Origin: Oegoconia quadripuncta
Taxonomy: Eukaryota; Arthropoda; Insecta; Lepidoptera; Autostichidae
Reading direction: 5' to 3'
Assembly: GCA_949316235.1 (NCBI GenBank)
Contig: OX438743.1
Coordinates: forward strand, 20,643,771 to 20,707,770
DNA length: 64,000 bases
The notes under the pieces were generated by a model. That model did no database searches. It saw only the letters and a list, made by a program, of their open reading frames with translations, and had not been told where the DNA came from. The position numbers and the translations under genes are program-made. Of the stretch, positions 43,116 to 53,780 are shown in pieces (the first letter of the stretch is position 1; the number at the start of each line of letters is the position of its first letter).

Positions 43116-43425
43116 TTATTAATTTTCGCGTCGATCGAGTTAGCAACACCATATTACGTTCCATGACTGGAACTGCTGATGTAGGGAGAGACAGCCATGA
43201 TAAAATGGGGTTGTACCGGCCACCGGAGAAATGGGCACACACCATCAAGCCCTGGGTAACTGAGGACAGGAGGTGTCATCGTGGTCGCGGAAGCGTTGGA
43301 GAGACGATCTCATTGCGTTTCAAGCGGAATGTTGCGAAATCACCAAAAATAGAAATGCGTGGAAGGGTTTGGGCCTTTACCCAGCAGTGGAATATAATAA
43401 TTATAGTAATAGTAATAATCATTGT
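43116..43425 (+). mobile_element. RTE-like LINE C-terminal relic
   Basis: Encodes GLYRPPEKWAHTIKPWVTED and ends RVWAFTQQWNI followed by ATAATAATAGT repeats, resembling the W..AFTQQW end of lepidopteran RTE-type LINEs. Frame integrity doubtful. Confidence 0.5.
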
Positions 43426-44024
43426 CTATGGTTAGTGTATGTATAGTGAAGTGTAGTACAAATAAAAAAAGTACGTAATAGCGATTGGTCCGGTACTAAA
43501 CCTAGCTTATCAAACTCTTTTGGATATAAAAAAATCTCATCCGTATTCCCCGGTATAATAATTTGTGCCTTTTCAATGTCGTATGCTAATCGCCTTAGCC
43601 CGCAATCTGAACACCTAACCGTGTTCTCCTCGCTTCCTCGCCCTTTCACAAACAAACATTTCTAACCTCCATATATCGTAGCGACGCGATGCCTCGCGGC
43701 CATGTTGTCTGTCAGTAACAAAGTTACTCCGCAGTTGAGGCACAGATTACTAATAAGTTACTAAAGTAAGTTGAGGGCTCTAAGGAGCTAATTCAGCTAC
43801 ATACACTAGCAAACTGGTGAGGGTATCGTTTACACAGCTTCTTGTATTATATCTTGCTACCACAGATAACATGTATGTACAGTCAGATTTAAAAGTGCAG
43901 ATTTGGCAAGTATCGAGTACCACTGTTGTGTCTACGATCAACAGAACTGCACAAGACTTACAGGTACATTTCTTAACACTTCAAAGTTGTTCGAAAAACT
44001 GACTTTACCTACCTACCATGCATT
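43426..44024. other. No supported gene
   Basis: A possible cassette exon (43838-43963) in this stretch is discussed under rejected items. Otherwise nothing. Confidence 0.4.
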
Positions 44025-44185
44025 TTTTCATACACAGCGGATTATTGCTTGAGTCACACCTAGATGGAAGCGCGGTCACCTCTACTTATTTGGGGAACTG
44101 GCTGTCTTATCTCACACAGGTACTCAACAATGCTAACTACATTGCCGCATGACGGTAGACAGATAGAGATAAAAATTATTGCATA
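44025..44185 (-). mobile_element. Degenerate SINE-A
   Basis: TTATTTGGGGAACTGGCTGT, CTCAACAATGCTAACTACAT and an eroded tail CACACCTAGATGG. Confidence 0.6.
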
Positions 44186-44486
44186 AACTGAAACATAAAA
44201 CAATAGAACCAACTCATCTTTTCCCGTGGGTGGTGATTAAGGCATTTTTAAAGACTTGCACGTTTCAACTGTCAGGGAAACCGTCGCGTGTGCATTTCTG
44301 TGTATTTCGAAGGGGAACCGTGGATGTTGTAACAAGCTTAATCTTTTAATGTTTGGAAAAACCAGGCGCTGGGATATCTCTGACCACCCCAATTTGGGAT
44401 AAAGGTCGTGACTTTATGTATGTATAAACTCGCACACATACAAGAAAGAAAAAACATACAAGCTAACAGGGTCGTACCTGGACAAG

Positions 44487-44807
44487 CGTACAAAATTACC
44501 CTTTTTATACGCGGGGAAATGCGTTATGCATACCGCTCGCCTGGTGAACGGCGAGACCATTATGTTGGAGTCCCCTCCCTGTCTGTATGTATGTATGTAG
44601 AGGGTTACCCACTAAAACCACGCGGCGACCTTCATCGGCATAAGCGGCTCCAGGTCCCACCCCCTGCCCCCCTCACAAGAGGAGGTTCCCGGAGGGCGGC
44701 TAGCGGGCCTCCACGGGGGGCACTGTCGTGCCTCACACAGAGGTCAGTGAGCGGTATGAAGCGCGACAGGGCCCGATGCCAGGGAACACTTGTACAAAAT
44801 TACCCTA
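44487..44807 (-). mobile_element. 5'-truncated non-LTR element with 15-bp target duplication
   Basis: GTACAAAATTACCCT occurs at both ends (44487-44501, 44793-44807). The GC-rich insert reads on the minus strand to a short A run (TTTTT at 44502 on +) and looks like an R1/TRAS-type 3' UTR. No coding sequence left. Confidence 0.6.
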
Positions 44808-45196
44808 CCACCAGTGGCGTGACCTCCATATATGCAGAAAGGACTGCCTTTTTACCTATAGAGTAGGCACTGGCCTACCTTATAAAATTGTAAGCTTGCC
44901 TCAAAACGCATTGTCAAGACAGCTGATGCATACCGATGTGAATAAAAATATTCTAAACGGGTGCCGGGTACTATAAAAGTAGTTTATTGTAGTTGTATTT
45001 TTTCTCATTTAATAGCAAATTTCATAATTTTGCCTACCCATTGACAAAACGCTGTGCCTACCACCAACCAATGTATGAGTATATTAGTTTCCTAAATAAT
45101 TAGGCAACAAATATCACTGTTCTGATAGAGTTTCATACTTGTTCAACTTTACTAGCCTCGTCTAAATGGCGGTTATTATGTTTTATCGTTAGTATT

Positions 45197-45351
45197 TTTA
45201 ATGTTTGTACGTCTCCAACACCCTTGAATTCCGTCGAAGGAGACGCTTTCAATAAAACACGGCCAGTCGCTAATACCATTTAATCGGGGAATGGTTTTTT
45301 TACAGCGGGGCTTATCCACCGGGCAAAGGAAACATTGCTACATACATCACA
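45197..45351 (-). repeat. Gypsy 3' LTR
   Basis: Identical by eye to 49629-49783. Contains AATAAAA-type signals and CGCTTTCAATAAAACACGGC on the + strand. Confidence 0.92.
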
Positions 45352-45482
45352 CCCTCATCCTTAATTATGGTTATCTATGTATTTTAAATAAAAGAAAGGA
45401 ACTTAATCGCCGACATTTTACTAAACCTAATTAACTTTTAAACTTATTTCGAACTTAATTATAATCCTTAACCAGCACTAAT

Positions 45483-45935
45483 TCAGTCTATTTCAAATCT
45501 ATATCGACGAGCAGACTTCAATGTATCCCTAGGTCTAAGAATCCGGCCTGGGATGTTCTCTGGTGGAACCTGATATGATGGTATCCTCCCCTCGTTAGAA
45601 CTCGTTGGTGCCCTATTATTTCCTGGACTCGTTGACTCGGGTTCAGTACTTCTTTCTACAGCCCCAGCTGGTGTACTGGGTTTAGGCGGATGTAAATCAC
45701 CTGCCTCTGACCGTCTATCTTTTATTTGATCTATGTGCCGATCAATTGGTGGACCATCTTCCCTACCTATAACGTAATTACGTGAACCTACCCTTGTCTC
45801 CACCCTACCCGGTAGCCATCTTATCCCTCCTGTATAACCTCGGGTCCATACTCTCTGTCCTACCTTAAACTCTCTATGCCTTCCGCCCACATATTCTACC
45901 TGTTCACGTTGCCTCTTATGCACTTGATCCTCCAC
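45483..45935 (-). pseudogene. Gypsy integrase C-terminal domain, after in-frame stop
   Basis: Same frame as the main ORF and separated from it only by TAA at 45936-45938. VEDQVHKRQREQVEYVGGRH and FKVGQRVWTRGYTGGIRWLP form the GPY/F-like end of integrase, followed by a Pro/Ser-rich tail that ends before the 3' LTR. Expressed only if the stop is read through or is a private mutation. Confidence 0.85.
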
Positions 45936-48900
45936 TTATCTTTCTCCCCTTAGTAAATCTAGCCTCGATCGTAGGTTTCTTTTCTGTAGTAACATAGCTG
46001 GAGATACGCCTGTCGTACTATGTTCAACATTTCTATAGGCCATTAAATAGGCCTGCAAGGCTGCATCAATATCACATCCCTCTCGTAAGGCCTTCTTAAT
46101 TGCTTGTTTACATAGTTTCACTGCTCCCTCTGCTGCTCCATTTGATGACGGATGATAAATAGGTGTAAATGTTACCTTCACACCATTGTCCTCCATGAAC
46201 TTTGCGTATTCACTGCTGGTGAATGGAGGTCCGTTGTCCGAAACTACTTCCTTGGGCAACCCAAAGCGAGCAAATAACTCTCTTACTACTTTGATGACTG
46301 CATTCGCCGTTGTTCTGGACATTTGAAATACTTCTAACCATTTAGAGGTTGCATCAATCACCACCAAAAATGTAGTGCTATGAAAAGGACCGAGAAAATC
46401 AATATGAAGTCTTGTCCATGGTTCCGACACGAATGGCCAAGGTTTGGGTTGTGCCCGTGCAGGTGCTGCACTCTCGGTGGTACAAGCCACGCACTCCCTG
46501 CAGGTGCGTTCTATGTCTGCGTCGATACCCGACCACCAAAATATGCTGCGTGCTGTACTCTTCATTTTCACCATTCCCATATGTCCAATATGTAACTCTT
46601 TCAGTAAATATTCTTGTAATGTACTAGGAATTACCATTCTATATCCCCACATCACACAACCCATATCTAAATATAGTTCATTCCGTCTCCTAAAATATGG
46701 AATCATTTCCTCTGAATAATTATTAGGCCAGCCTGTTTGTAAATACAAAATAACCTTTTTTAAAACCTCATCTTTGCTTAAATGTTCCTGTACTGTTTTC
46801 CTGGTAATTGGTAAAAACTTTTGTATAAAATTAACATAGGTTTCTTCCATGACCTCCATTTTGGCCGGTCCTACCGGTAAGCGAGATAAAGCATCTGCTG
46901 CATTCTTTTCACTACATACATACTCAATATCGTAATCGTAACCCATTAGTAACACCGCCCATCGTTGGAGCCTGCTCGCTGCCATCACAGGTACACCCGC
47001 TTTGTTCCCAAAGATTGTAACTAGGGGTTTATGGTCTGTCCTTAACGTAAATTTCCTTCCATATAGGTATTGATGGAATTTCCTTATACCATAAATTATA
47101 GCGAGCGCCTCACGTTCTATTTGTGAGTACGCCTTTTCTGCACTGTTCAGTACACGCGATGCATAAGCTATGGGTTTTTCCCTCTCGGAAGTTATATGCG
47201 ATATGACAGCCCCTACTCCACAGCTGCTGGCGTCTGTTGTTAAAACCAGAGGTAAATGCGGCGTATAATGAGCCAGAATATCACTGGACACTAATAAATC
47301 CTTTATTGTTTTAAATGCTTGATCGCAGCTTTCATTCCATACATATTTAACTCCTTTACGCAATAGAATGTACAAGGGATACAATATAGTGCTAACATTA
47401 GCTACAAACTTGGCATAGTACATCACTAGCCCTAAAAATGATCGCAGTTCACTTACATTTGTAGGCACTGGCACCCTCCGTATAGCTTCTATCTTTTCCG
47501 GACATGTATGCACCCCTTCTTCACTTATCCTGAATCCTAAATATGTTACTGACTTCGCAAAGAATGTACATTTTTCTTTCTTAATTTTTAGACCATACTT
47601 TTGTAATCTTTTGAACACCTCATGCAGTGTGTGCAAATGGTCACTGTCATCAACCCCGGTTATAATCAAATCATCTAAGAAAACCCCCACCCTTGGCATG
47701 TCGGCAAACAATTCTTCGAGTTTTCTTTGAAAAATACCAGGGCTAGAAGACAAGCCAAAAATTAAACGATTGTATTTAAAAAGACCCTTATGTGTATTGA
47801 TCACTGTGTACTTTTTGGCCTCCTCGTCTAACTCAAATTGTGCGTACGCTTGCGATAGATCTAACTTAGAAAATCTGTGCCCACCATGTAATTTAGTTAA
47901 CAAGTCCTCCACACGCGGTAGTGGAAAACGGTCCACCTCTAAACATTTATTCAGAGTGATTTTAAAATCGCCACATACCCTGATACTGCCGTCCTTCTTC
48001 ATAACAGGTACAACCAACGAGTCCAGTGCCCGCTCCACTGGCTCACGCAAGGCATATGCTAGTGGTCGTGCACGCATAAATACTGGACGCGAGCCAGGCC
48101 GCAAGTGGAACCCCACTGTTCCACCGGTGAACCTTCCCAGACTTTCTTCAAACACCTCACAATATCTGGAACTAAATTCATTAAAATTAAACTCCATCTT
48201 TGCATTATTTATATGGTGACATGTAACCCTAGGTAATTCCACTCCCAGCTCACTTATCCACTCTCTACCTATAAGATTTACCTTAGCCGATTCTACAATA
48301 TACAAATCTATTTTTTTTGACGTACTTTTATATGACACCAAGGGTTTAATTTTTCCTACTGGTTTTACCAACTCACCAGTATAATAACGTAAAATTAGAT
48401 CACTCTTCCCTAACTTAAAATCGGAAAACAATTGATCATAGCACTCTTTGCTAATACACGAAATAACGCTACCTGTATCTAACTCCATTGATAGGGTGGT
48501 ATTACTGATACTAACCTTCACTGTATATGGACCGTATGAATTTACTTTGTTAGTGTCTATAGAAAAGTTGTTTACCTCATCACTGTCACCATCATAATTT
48601 TCCATGGAGTGTTCATTCTCTTCCACTACATGATATATGGGTGCTCGGCTTTGAATATTGGGACACATTTTTTTAAGATGGCCCTGCTTGTTGCAAACCC
48701 GACAGACATAAGCCTTAAATTTGCAAGTATTTGTCTCATGTCGGCCACCACACACTTCACACTCTGATTTAAGCTGACAGGCACCGAATTCCCCATGTTT
48801 TAGGTCATGCTTCCATCCGCTGCTCACTCTGTTTATGCTATTTGTACCACTGCCTGGTCCGCCTGATCCGGCCGGCTGTGTTTGACTCCACTGACGAGAT

Positions 48901-49541
48901 GATGCCAGATTCCGACCACCAAAGCGCTTCCCCTTGTTACTTGTAACATTTTGCGCATGCCTCACGGTTGATGCCAACTGATGGACTGATGTTGACATCA
49001 CCCCAGCCCTATTAGGAGAATTTTCTAATAATGCTGCATCTGTCTGAGCCGCCTCCATAGTCAATGCCAGTTTAAGTGCTCTATCAAATGTAATGTCTTC
49101 TTCAGTAAATAAGTGCTGTCGTATATTATCATTAGCTAAACCACACACAAATTGATCGCGCAAGTTTTCTTTTAAATTGCTCACTGTAAATTTACAATCC
49201 TTAGAAAGTCTCTTCAATTCCGCCACATAATCTGCTACCCCCTCGCCTTTCTTTTGCAAGCGCTGTCGAAATTTGAAACGCTCAGATAACACGCTTGGTT
49301 GGGGTTGTAAATGGGCTTCCATAATGGCTATCAGGTTTTCGAACGTTTTTGTAGAAGGTTTATCTGGTGTGCAGAGGTTCACCATCAGTTCATATGTTTC
49401 ACTGCCCACAACTGTGATCAATGTAGCTACTTTTACCGCTTCTTTGATATCATTCACTATAAAATATTGTTCTAGACGTTCTATATACGCCACCCAATTG
49501 TCCTTGTGTAGGTCAAACGACCCAATCTTTCCCACCGACAT
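45936..49541 (-). CDS. gag-pol: Gypsy Gag-Pol polyprotein
   Basis: Start at 49541 (MSVGKIGSFDL); the 70 codons upstream lie in LTR and leader. Order: Gag helical region; two zinc knuckles CEVCGGRHETNTC (C-x2-C-x3-H-x4-C) and CRVCNKQGHLKKMC; protease ELDTGSVISCIS; RT with SKLDLSQAYAQFELDE and FLDDLIITG; RNase H TTDASSCGVGAVIS; integrase HHCC (LHIGHMG, CRECVAC) and DDE core (HIDFLGP, SDNGPPFTSSEY, SNGAAEGAVK). At the RT start, ERALDSLVVPVMKKDGSIRV lacks about 15-17 residues that related elements have between the first helix and the IVPV strand. One polypeptide without a frameshift between Gag and Pol. Confidence 0.92.
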   Translation of the reverse strand: MSVGKIGSFDLHKDNWVAYIERLEQYFIVNDIKEAVKVATLITVVGSETYELMVNLCTPDKPSTKTFENLIAIMEAHLQPQPSVLSERFKFRQRLQKKGEGVADYVAELKRLSKDCKFTVSNLKENLRDQFVCGLANDNIRQHLFTEEDITFDRALKLALTMEAAQTDAALLENSPNRAGVMSTSVHQLASTVRHAQNVTSNKGKRFGGRNLASSRQWSQTQPAGSGGPGSGTNSINRVSSGWKHDLKHGEFGACQLKSECEVCGGRHETNTCKFKAYVCRVCNKQGHLKKMCPNIQSRAPIYHVVEENEHSMENYDGDSDEVNNFSIDTNKVNSYGPYTVKVSISNTTLSMELDTGSVISCISKECYDQLFSDFKLGKSDLILRYYTGELVKPVGKIKPLVSYKSTSKKIDLYIVESAKVNLIGREWISELGVELPRVTCHHINNAKMEFNFNEFSSRYCEVFEESLGRFTGGTVGFHLRPGSRPVFMRARPLAYALREPVERALDSLVVPVMKKDGSIRVCGDFKITLNKCLEVDRFPLPRVEDLLTKLHGGHRFSKLDLSQAYAQFELDEEAKKYTVINTHKGLFKYNRLIFGLSSSPGIFQRKLEELFADMPRVGVFLDDLIITGVDDSDHLHTLHEVFKRLQKYGLKIKKEKCTFFAKSVTYLGFRISEEGVHTCPEKIEAIRRVPVPTNVSELRSFLGLVMYYAKFVANVSTILYPLYILLRKGVKYVWNESCDQAFKTIKDLLVSSDILAHYTPHLPLVLTTDASSCGVGAVISHITSEREKPIAYASRVLNSAEKAYSQIEREALAIIYGIRKFHQYLYGRKFTLRTDHKPLVTIFGNKAGVPVMAASRLQRWAVLLMGYDYDIEYVCSEKNAADALSRLPVGPAKMEVMEETYVNFIQKFLPITRKTVQEHLSKDEVLKKVILYLQTGWPNNYSEEMIPYFRRRNELYLDMGCVMWGYRMVIPSTLQEYLLKELHIGHMGMVKMKSTARSIFWWSGIDADIERTCRECVACTTESAAPARAQPKPWPFVSEPWTRLHIDFLGPFHSTTFLVVIDATSKWLEVFQMSRTTANAVIKVVRELFARFGLPKEVVSDNGPPFTSSEYAKFMEDNGVKVTFTPIYHPSSNGAAEGAVKLCKQAIKKALREGCDIDAALQAYLMAYRNVEHSTTGVSPAMLLQKRNLRSRLDLLRGER

Positions 49542-49628
49542 CTTTCTTGTTGTGATCGCACGCTTGGGAACAGATACCTGCTGTCTATTTGTTTCCTCAC
49601 ACGTGTGTATTGTTCCACTCGTCGCCAA

Positions 49629-49783
49629 TTTAATGTTTGTACGTCTCCAACACCCTTGAATTCCGTCGAAGGAGACGCTTTCAATAAAACACGGCCAGTC
49701 GCTAATACCATTTAATCGGGGAATGGTTTTTTTACAGCGGGGCTTATCCACCGGGCAAAGGAAACATTGCTACATACATCACA
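49629..49783 (-). repeat. Gypsy 5' LTR
   Basis: 155 bp, as the left copy. The promoter should lie here; no sharp TATA box is visible. Confidence 0.92.
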
Positions 49784-49983
49784 GTATTGTCATTAAAACT
49801 TGGACATTGTCGATCGAAAGCCCTCGTTTGTACAACAATTGCTTCCTGTTCGATCCATTAGCCTTGTATATAACTTGTTTAGCTCAGTCAACTGGTTATT
49901 TCATGAAGAGCTACTCTATTACCTTGTAGGTAAGCATCGTAATCATATGACGTGCACTGCTGAATATAGATCTATAAATATCA

Positions 49984-50035
49984 GAGCAACCGGTTGGAAG
50001 GGACCTGCATCCAGCGTCTTCCCGTGACCTTTATT
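49984..50035 (-). mobile_element. RTE-type LINE fragment
   Basis: CCTGCATCCAGCGTCTTCCC and GTGACCTTTATTAGGTCACC match the RTE copy that follows. Confidence 0.55.
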
Positions 50036-50089
50036 AGGTCACCTGTCCATCTTGTAGCGTAGGTGTTATTAAACCCTTAAGAAAATTAA

Positions 50090-50400
50090 TTCATCATCAT
50101 CTGACGATGAAATAATGATGATTCATTATATCAGCCAAAAGACGTCCACTGCTGGACAAAGGCCTCCCCCACAAAGATCGGTCCTGTGCTGCCCGCATCC
50201 AGCGGCTTCCCGTGATCTTTACCAAATTGTCGGTCCACTTCGTGGGGGGCTTGCCCACGCTGCGGCTTCCGGTGCGTCCTTTCCGCCCACATTTCCGCCC
50301 CAACGGCCGTCGGTCCTACGAGCAATGTGTCCCGCCCACTGCCACTTAAGTTTGGCAATTCATCGGGCTATATTGGTTACCTTGGTTCTCCTCATTTCTG
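50090..50400 (-). mobile_element. RTE-type LINE C-terminus and 3' end
   Basis: Minus strand: GSRSVGKPPTKWTDNLVKIT and GSRWMRAAQDRSLWG, then in another frame EAFVQQWTSFG. 3' end AGACGTCCACTGCTGGACAA and ATCATCATC. One frameshift lies near 50200. This family is very common in Lepidoptera. Confidence 0.85.
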
Positions 50401-50574
50401 ATTCGATCCCGCAGGAAGACTCCGAGCGTAGCTCTCTCGATTGCCCTTTGGGTAGACAAACTAACCGTGTTAAATGCTGAATATCTTTAAAACGGCTTAA
50501 CCGATTTCCATCAAAAATGTCTAAGAATCATCTCTCAAATCTCTCAAACCAAGAAAAAATCATCTCATCTAAAT

Positions 50575-50640
50575 CTGCCTCATCTTCACTTAACATCAGG
50601 TGTGATTGAGGTTGAGTGCTAACCCGTTGTGCGTAAATAA
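50575..50640 (+). mobile_element. SINE-A tail fragment
   Basis: CATCTTCACTTAACATCAGG, TGTGATTGAGGTTGAGTGCT and A-rich end. Confidence 0.75.
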
Positions 50641-51379
50641 AAATCAAATTAATTCAGCCATTTTGATTGATAAGTAACTATTTTAGTATTTAAAAAAACC
50701 CGAATTTAAAATTATGCGGACGCCATGTTGGATTTTTTACCTTAAAATGTATCCTATAACACTCCAGGTATCAAGACGAGTCTAACGGCTCCATTGCACT
50801 TCGAAATCGGTTAATCCGGGCTACAGGATGCGCCAAAGGAAAGGACATACATTTCTCTAAAAACATTACCCTCTTCTTTTTCGGGTAAAAACACAGGCAG
50901 ACCGACTAATAGGCTTAGGCTTCAAACTTACAACACCTCTTTTTGCGTTGAGGGCAAAAAGCTCACATTCATACCAACAGCTGCGGAGGCGTAAAGCGGT
51001 TAAGTAAATCAAGTGCCTACAGCATTAACTTCAAGAAAGCTGTCCATCCATTTTAGAGCAGGTGCGAGAGTATACTTTAATGGTCCAAATTTAACGGCGA
51101 AATTCTTTATGAAACATTCACAAGTTTTGATGGCAGTATCACGGAATGACAAAAGCTTAAAGTTTCGGTCGCAGCTGAATTCCTCTGAGGGAATCGATTG
51201 TACGTGACACGTTTGAAGCAAAAGCCAGGGCTTTTTGTCACCTTTGTGAACAAAGGAATGTTTATATGCGATTGAATGTACTATTCAGGTAGGTATTGTG
51301 ATAATTTGTGTACAAAGAGTTCGAAAGGAATTATTTAAGATGAAAATTTTATTTATTTATACCTAGGTAAGATCTAGGT
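50641..51379. other. No recognisable gene
   Basis: CTTTTTCGGGTAAAAACACA and similar strings suggest old repeat DNA. The frames at 51009-51221 lack any family motif. Confidence 0.35.
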
Positions 51380-51828
51380 AGTATAAGATGGTGATAGCTA
51401 GCCAGGCGGATATTTTAAAAGCCCTACGACCAACCAAACCGAGTACTGAAACATGTATTTACCCCGCTGGGGATCTTTTTTTTTTATGATTGACTGGATT
51501 CGCGTTTGACCACAATCTTACCCGATGAAAAGTGACGATGTGGTCGACGATGAAGCACGCGATATCAGTAAATACCTATTCACTCTGCTCTTGAAGATCC
51601 CAAGAATGTAGGATTCAGGAAAGACTGACGCCGGAAGGGAGTTCCATGCCTTGGCTGTTCGGATGATGAATGAAGAATCGAACTTCTTAGTGCGAATGTT
51701 CGGTATATTAACTATATACGGGTGGAATCCCTCCCCACGCCTAGTGGTCCGAAGATGGAAGGGGTCGAACCCACGACCACCGATTCGTAAACCCTATGCT
51801 GTTTATATTGAGCCACGGAGGCGGATAA
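51380..51828 (-). mobile_element. SINE-A split by a LINE at box B
   Basis: Left part ends CCCCGCTGGGGATC; right part starts GGTCGAACCCACGACCACCG and ends GAGCCACGGAGGCGG. Between them is the LINE at 51474-51761, so the polymerase III box B is cut. Confidence 0.88.
51474..51761 (-). mobile_element. Jockey/CR1-like LINE 3' copy inside SINE-A
   Basis: T tract (poly-A), ATCTTACCCGATGAAAAGTG, and the minus frame with KAWNSLPASVFP. 5'-truncated in the GVGRDSTRI segment (GAATCCCTCCCCACGCC). Confidence 0.88.
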
Positions 51829-52136
51829 TTTAAACTTTGCAATTAATTTTAAAGTTGGCAAGTCCTCTGTTACTCCTTGACCAAATTTGTCAAGAATCGC
51901 AAAAGTATATTCGAGCATCTTTAATAATTCAAACAGTTACGCCAGTTCAGATGATTCCGTAAGATGCTTCCGTTGTCCGGACATTTTGTTCCGGTAACAT
52001 TTCAATTAAAAGTTGGCGACATTTAACGCTTTCAATGAAATTTTGGAAATAAATTCCCGTAAGTTATAGAGAAGCTTACTGTCACTGTACCCTAAAATAC
52101 TGACTTTATTAGAATTATTGAACAATAACAATTTAA

Positions 52137-52470
52137 CCGTCTCCGTCGCTCAATGTAAACAACATAGGGTTTACGAATCGGAGGTTGCGGGTTCGATCCC
52201 CAGCGGGGTACATGTTTAGTACTCGGTTAGGTTGCTGGTAGGGCATTTTAAATGTCCGCCTGGTTAGCTACCACCATCTTATCTAAATCTGCCGCCAGAC
52301 AGCAATGTTACTAGCATTGTTGTGTTCCGGTTGTCAGGGATAAGATGGCCAGTTTCCTAAATAAGATGGGGTTTCCGAGTCAGTACGCTTCCACTATCGG
52401 CCTCATCTTCAATTAACATCAGGTGTGATTGAGGTCAAGTGCTAACCCGTTGTGCATAAAAATAAAAAAA
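52137..52470 (+). mobile_element. SINE-A, full length
   Basis: Head ACCGTCTCCGTCGCTCAATG, box B GGTTCGATCCCCAGCGGGG, tail CATCAGGTGTGATTGAGGTC, A-rich end. Confidence 0.92.
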
Positions 52471-52505
52471 TGAATCTTCTTTATGAAGACATCTTTATGA
52501 AAAAA

Positions 52506-52725
52506 GACGACCTGTTTGGTGTAGTGGTTAGCAACTCTGACCACCATACCAAAAGTTTGCGTATCGAATCTCGCTAGGGGTATATGTTTGTGTGATGAAT
52601 ACGGACATGTGTACCCGAGTAATGGATGTTTTCATTTATAATAAGTATCCACAACACAAGCCTATAGTTGCTTAGTGTGGACCTAGATAACGCTATGTGT
52701 ATGTCTAAGGATATTTATTATTATT
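52506..52725 (+). mobile_element. SINE-B, full length
   Basis: Head GACCTGTTTGGTGTAGTGGT, a slightly decayed box B CGTATCGAATCTCGC, tail GTATGTCTAAGGATATTTAT, followed by a (TA) tract. Confidence 0.87.
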
Positions 52726-52930
52726 ATATATATATATATATAAACACCTCTTTGCACACTTAGTTGATCCAGCCACGATCCCGTACCTTGCTGACTCCGC
52801 CTTTAGCACCGAATAACTTAAATCCAGTTGCGTGTTTCTCGGGCGGAATGGCAACGTCGCATTCTATTAGGCGATGTTGCCACATATATTCGTCGATAGT
52901 CTCGATACTCGAAATATTTTTTTTCAACAA

Positions 52931-53286
52931 TTTCATGCAATAGTGGATCCGTAACGGCTAAATTTTTTAAACGCACGAAGACTTTTTGGCTCTGATTTGT
53001 ATTTCAAAAATCAATTACTTGTGTTGATCCATTTATATACTCATACTTCCAGTAATACTTACTTTGATCCGAATAGGTACCGATACCGTAACTTTTACGT
53101 ACCGTAAATTTCATGCAATAGTGGATCCGAAACGGCTAAATTTTTTAAACGCACGAAGACTTTTTGGCTCTGATTTGTATTTCAAAAATCAATTACTTGT
53201 GTTGATCCATTTATATACTCGTACTTCCAGTAATACTTATTTTGATCCGAATAGGTACCGATTCCGTAACGGTCGATCAAATTATT
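52931..53286. repeat. 178-bp tandem duplication
   Basis: TTTCATGCAATAGTGGATCC at 52931 and again at 53109. The two units differ at only a few positions up to about 53276. Contains GGATCC/GATCCG motifs. No coding role seen. Confidence 0.92.
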
Positions 53287-53659
53287 ATACCTAGTCTGGA
53301 TATTTTATATTCGCAATTTTCCATACATTGTAAGATCCGCCTAGGTTGTAACGGTGGAGGCACGGGGGAGCACCGTACACCGCACTCCGCGCCCTTTAGA
53401 CCTTTGCGCAAAATTTCCTTTGAATTAAAGACAAGTTCAAAAATTCAAAAAATTCAAAATATTTATTTTCATTCAAGCATAACAATCTTGTACACAATTG
53501 TGAGAGTATCCTGTTAAGCTTCGTAAAACTTGTGTTAGGATACTCTGCTCTTCATTCTTGTACATTTTACATAAGATTTTTACTTAATGCTTAATTGAAA
53601 TTGAAAACCTTGATTAGTTGCTTATGTGAGTTGTAAATATAATATGAGAGGTTACTTGG

Positions 53660-53780
53660 TCAGATATGTGTTGGTATGCGTGCGTGTATGTATTTATGTA
53701 TGTGTGTGTGTGTTTATGTATGTGTGTTTATGTATGTGTGTGTGTGTGTTTATGTATGTATGTGTATTTATGTATAGTAT
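53660..53780. repeat. (TATGTGTG)n microsatellite
   Basis: TATGTATGTGTGTGTGTGTT and similar units inside the LINE 3' UTR. Confidence 0.85.

Larger units (their letters stand above)
45192..49788 (-). mobile_element. Ty3/gypsy LTR retrotransposon, nearly complete
   Basis: 155-bp LTRs at 45197-45351 and 49629-49783 appear identical. A 5-bp target duplication GTATT flanks them (45192-45196, 49784-49788). On the minus strand the LTR starts TGTGATGTATGTAGC. A primer-binding-like TTGGCGACGAGTGGAAC follows the 5' LTR, and a purine tract AAGGATGAGGG precedes the 3' LTR. The coding region is one long frame for Gag-PR-RT-RH-IN, with a single stop near the end of integrase and no envelope gene. Probably a recent insertion in intron 7. 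Confidence 0.93.

Noticed and set aside
43838..43963. Possible 42-codon exon (LLVLYLATTDNMYVQSDLKV...) with phase 0 borders
   Set aside because: Borders and phase are formally fine, but it would split the CUB-like domain between FWLLQ (exon 7) and AEEGLAVRLRF (exon 8), which join naturally. Composition is unlike the GC-rich neighbours. It could be a rare cassette at most.
46380..48219. Plus-strand frames inside the gypsy element
   Set aside because: Shadows of Gag-Pol on the other strand.
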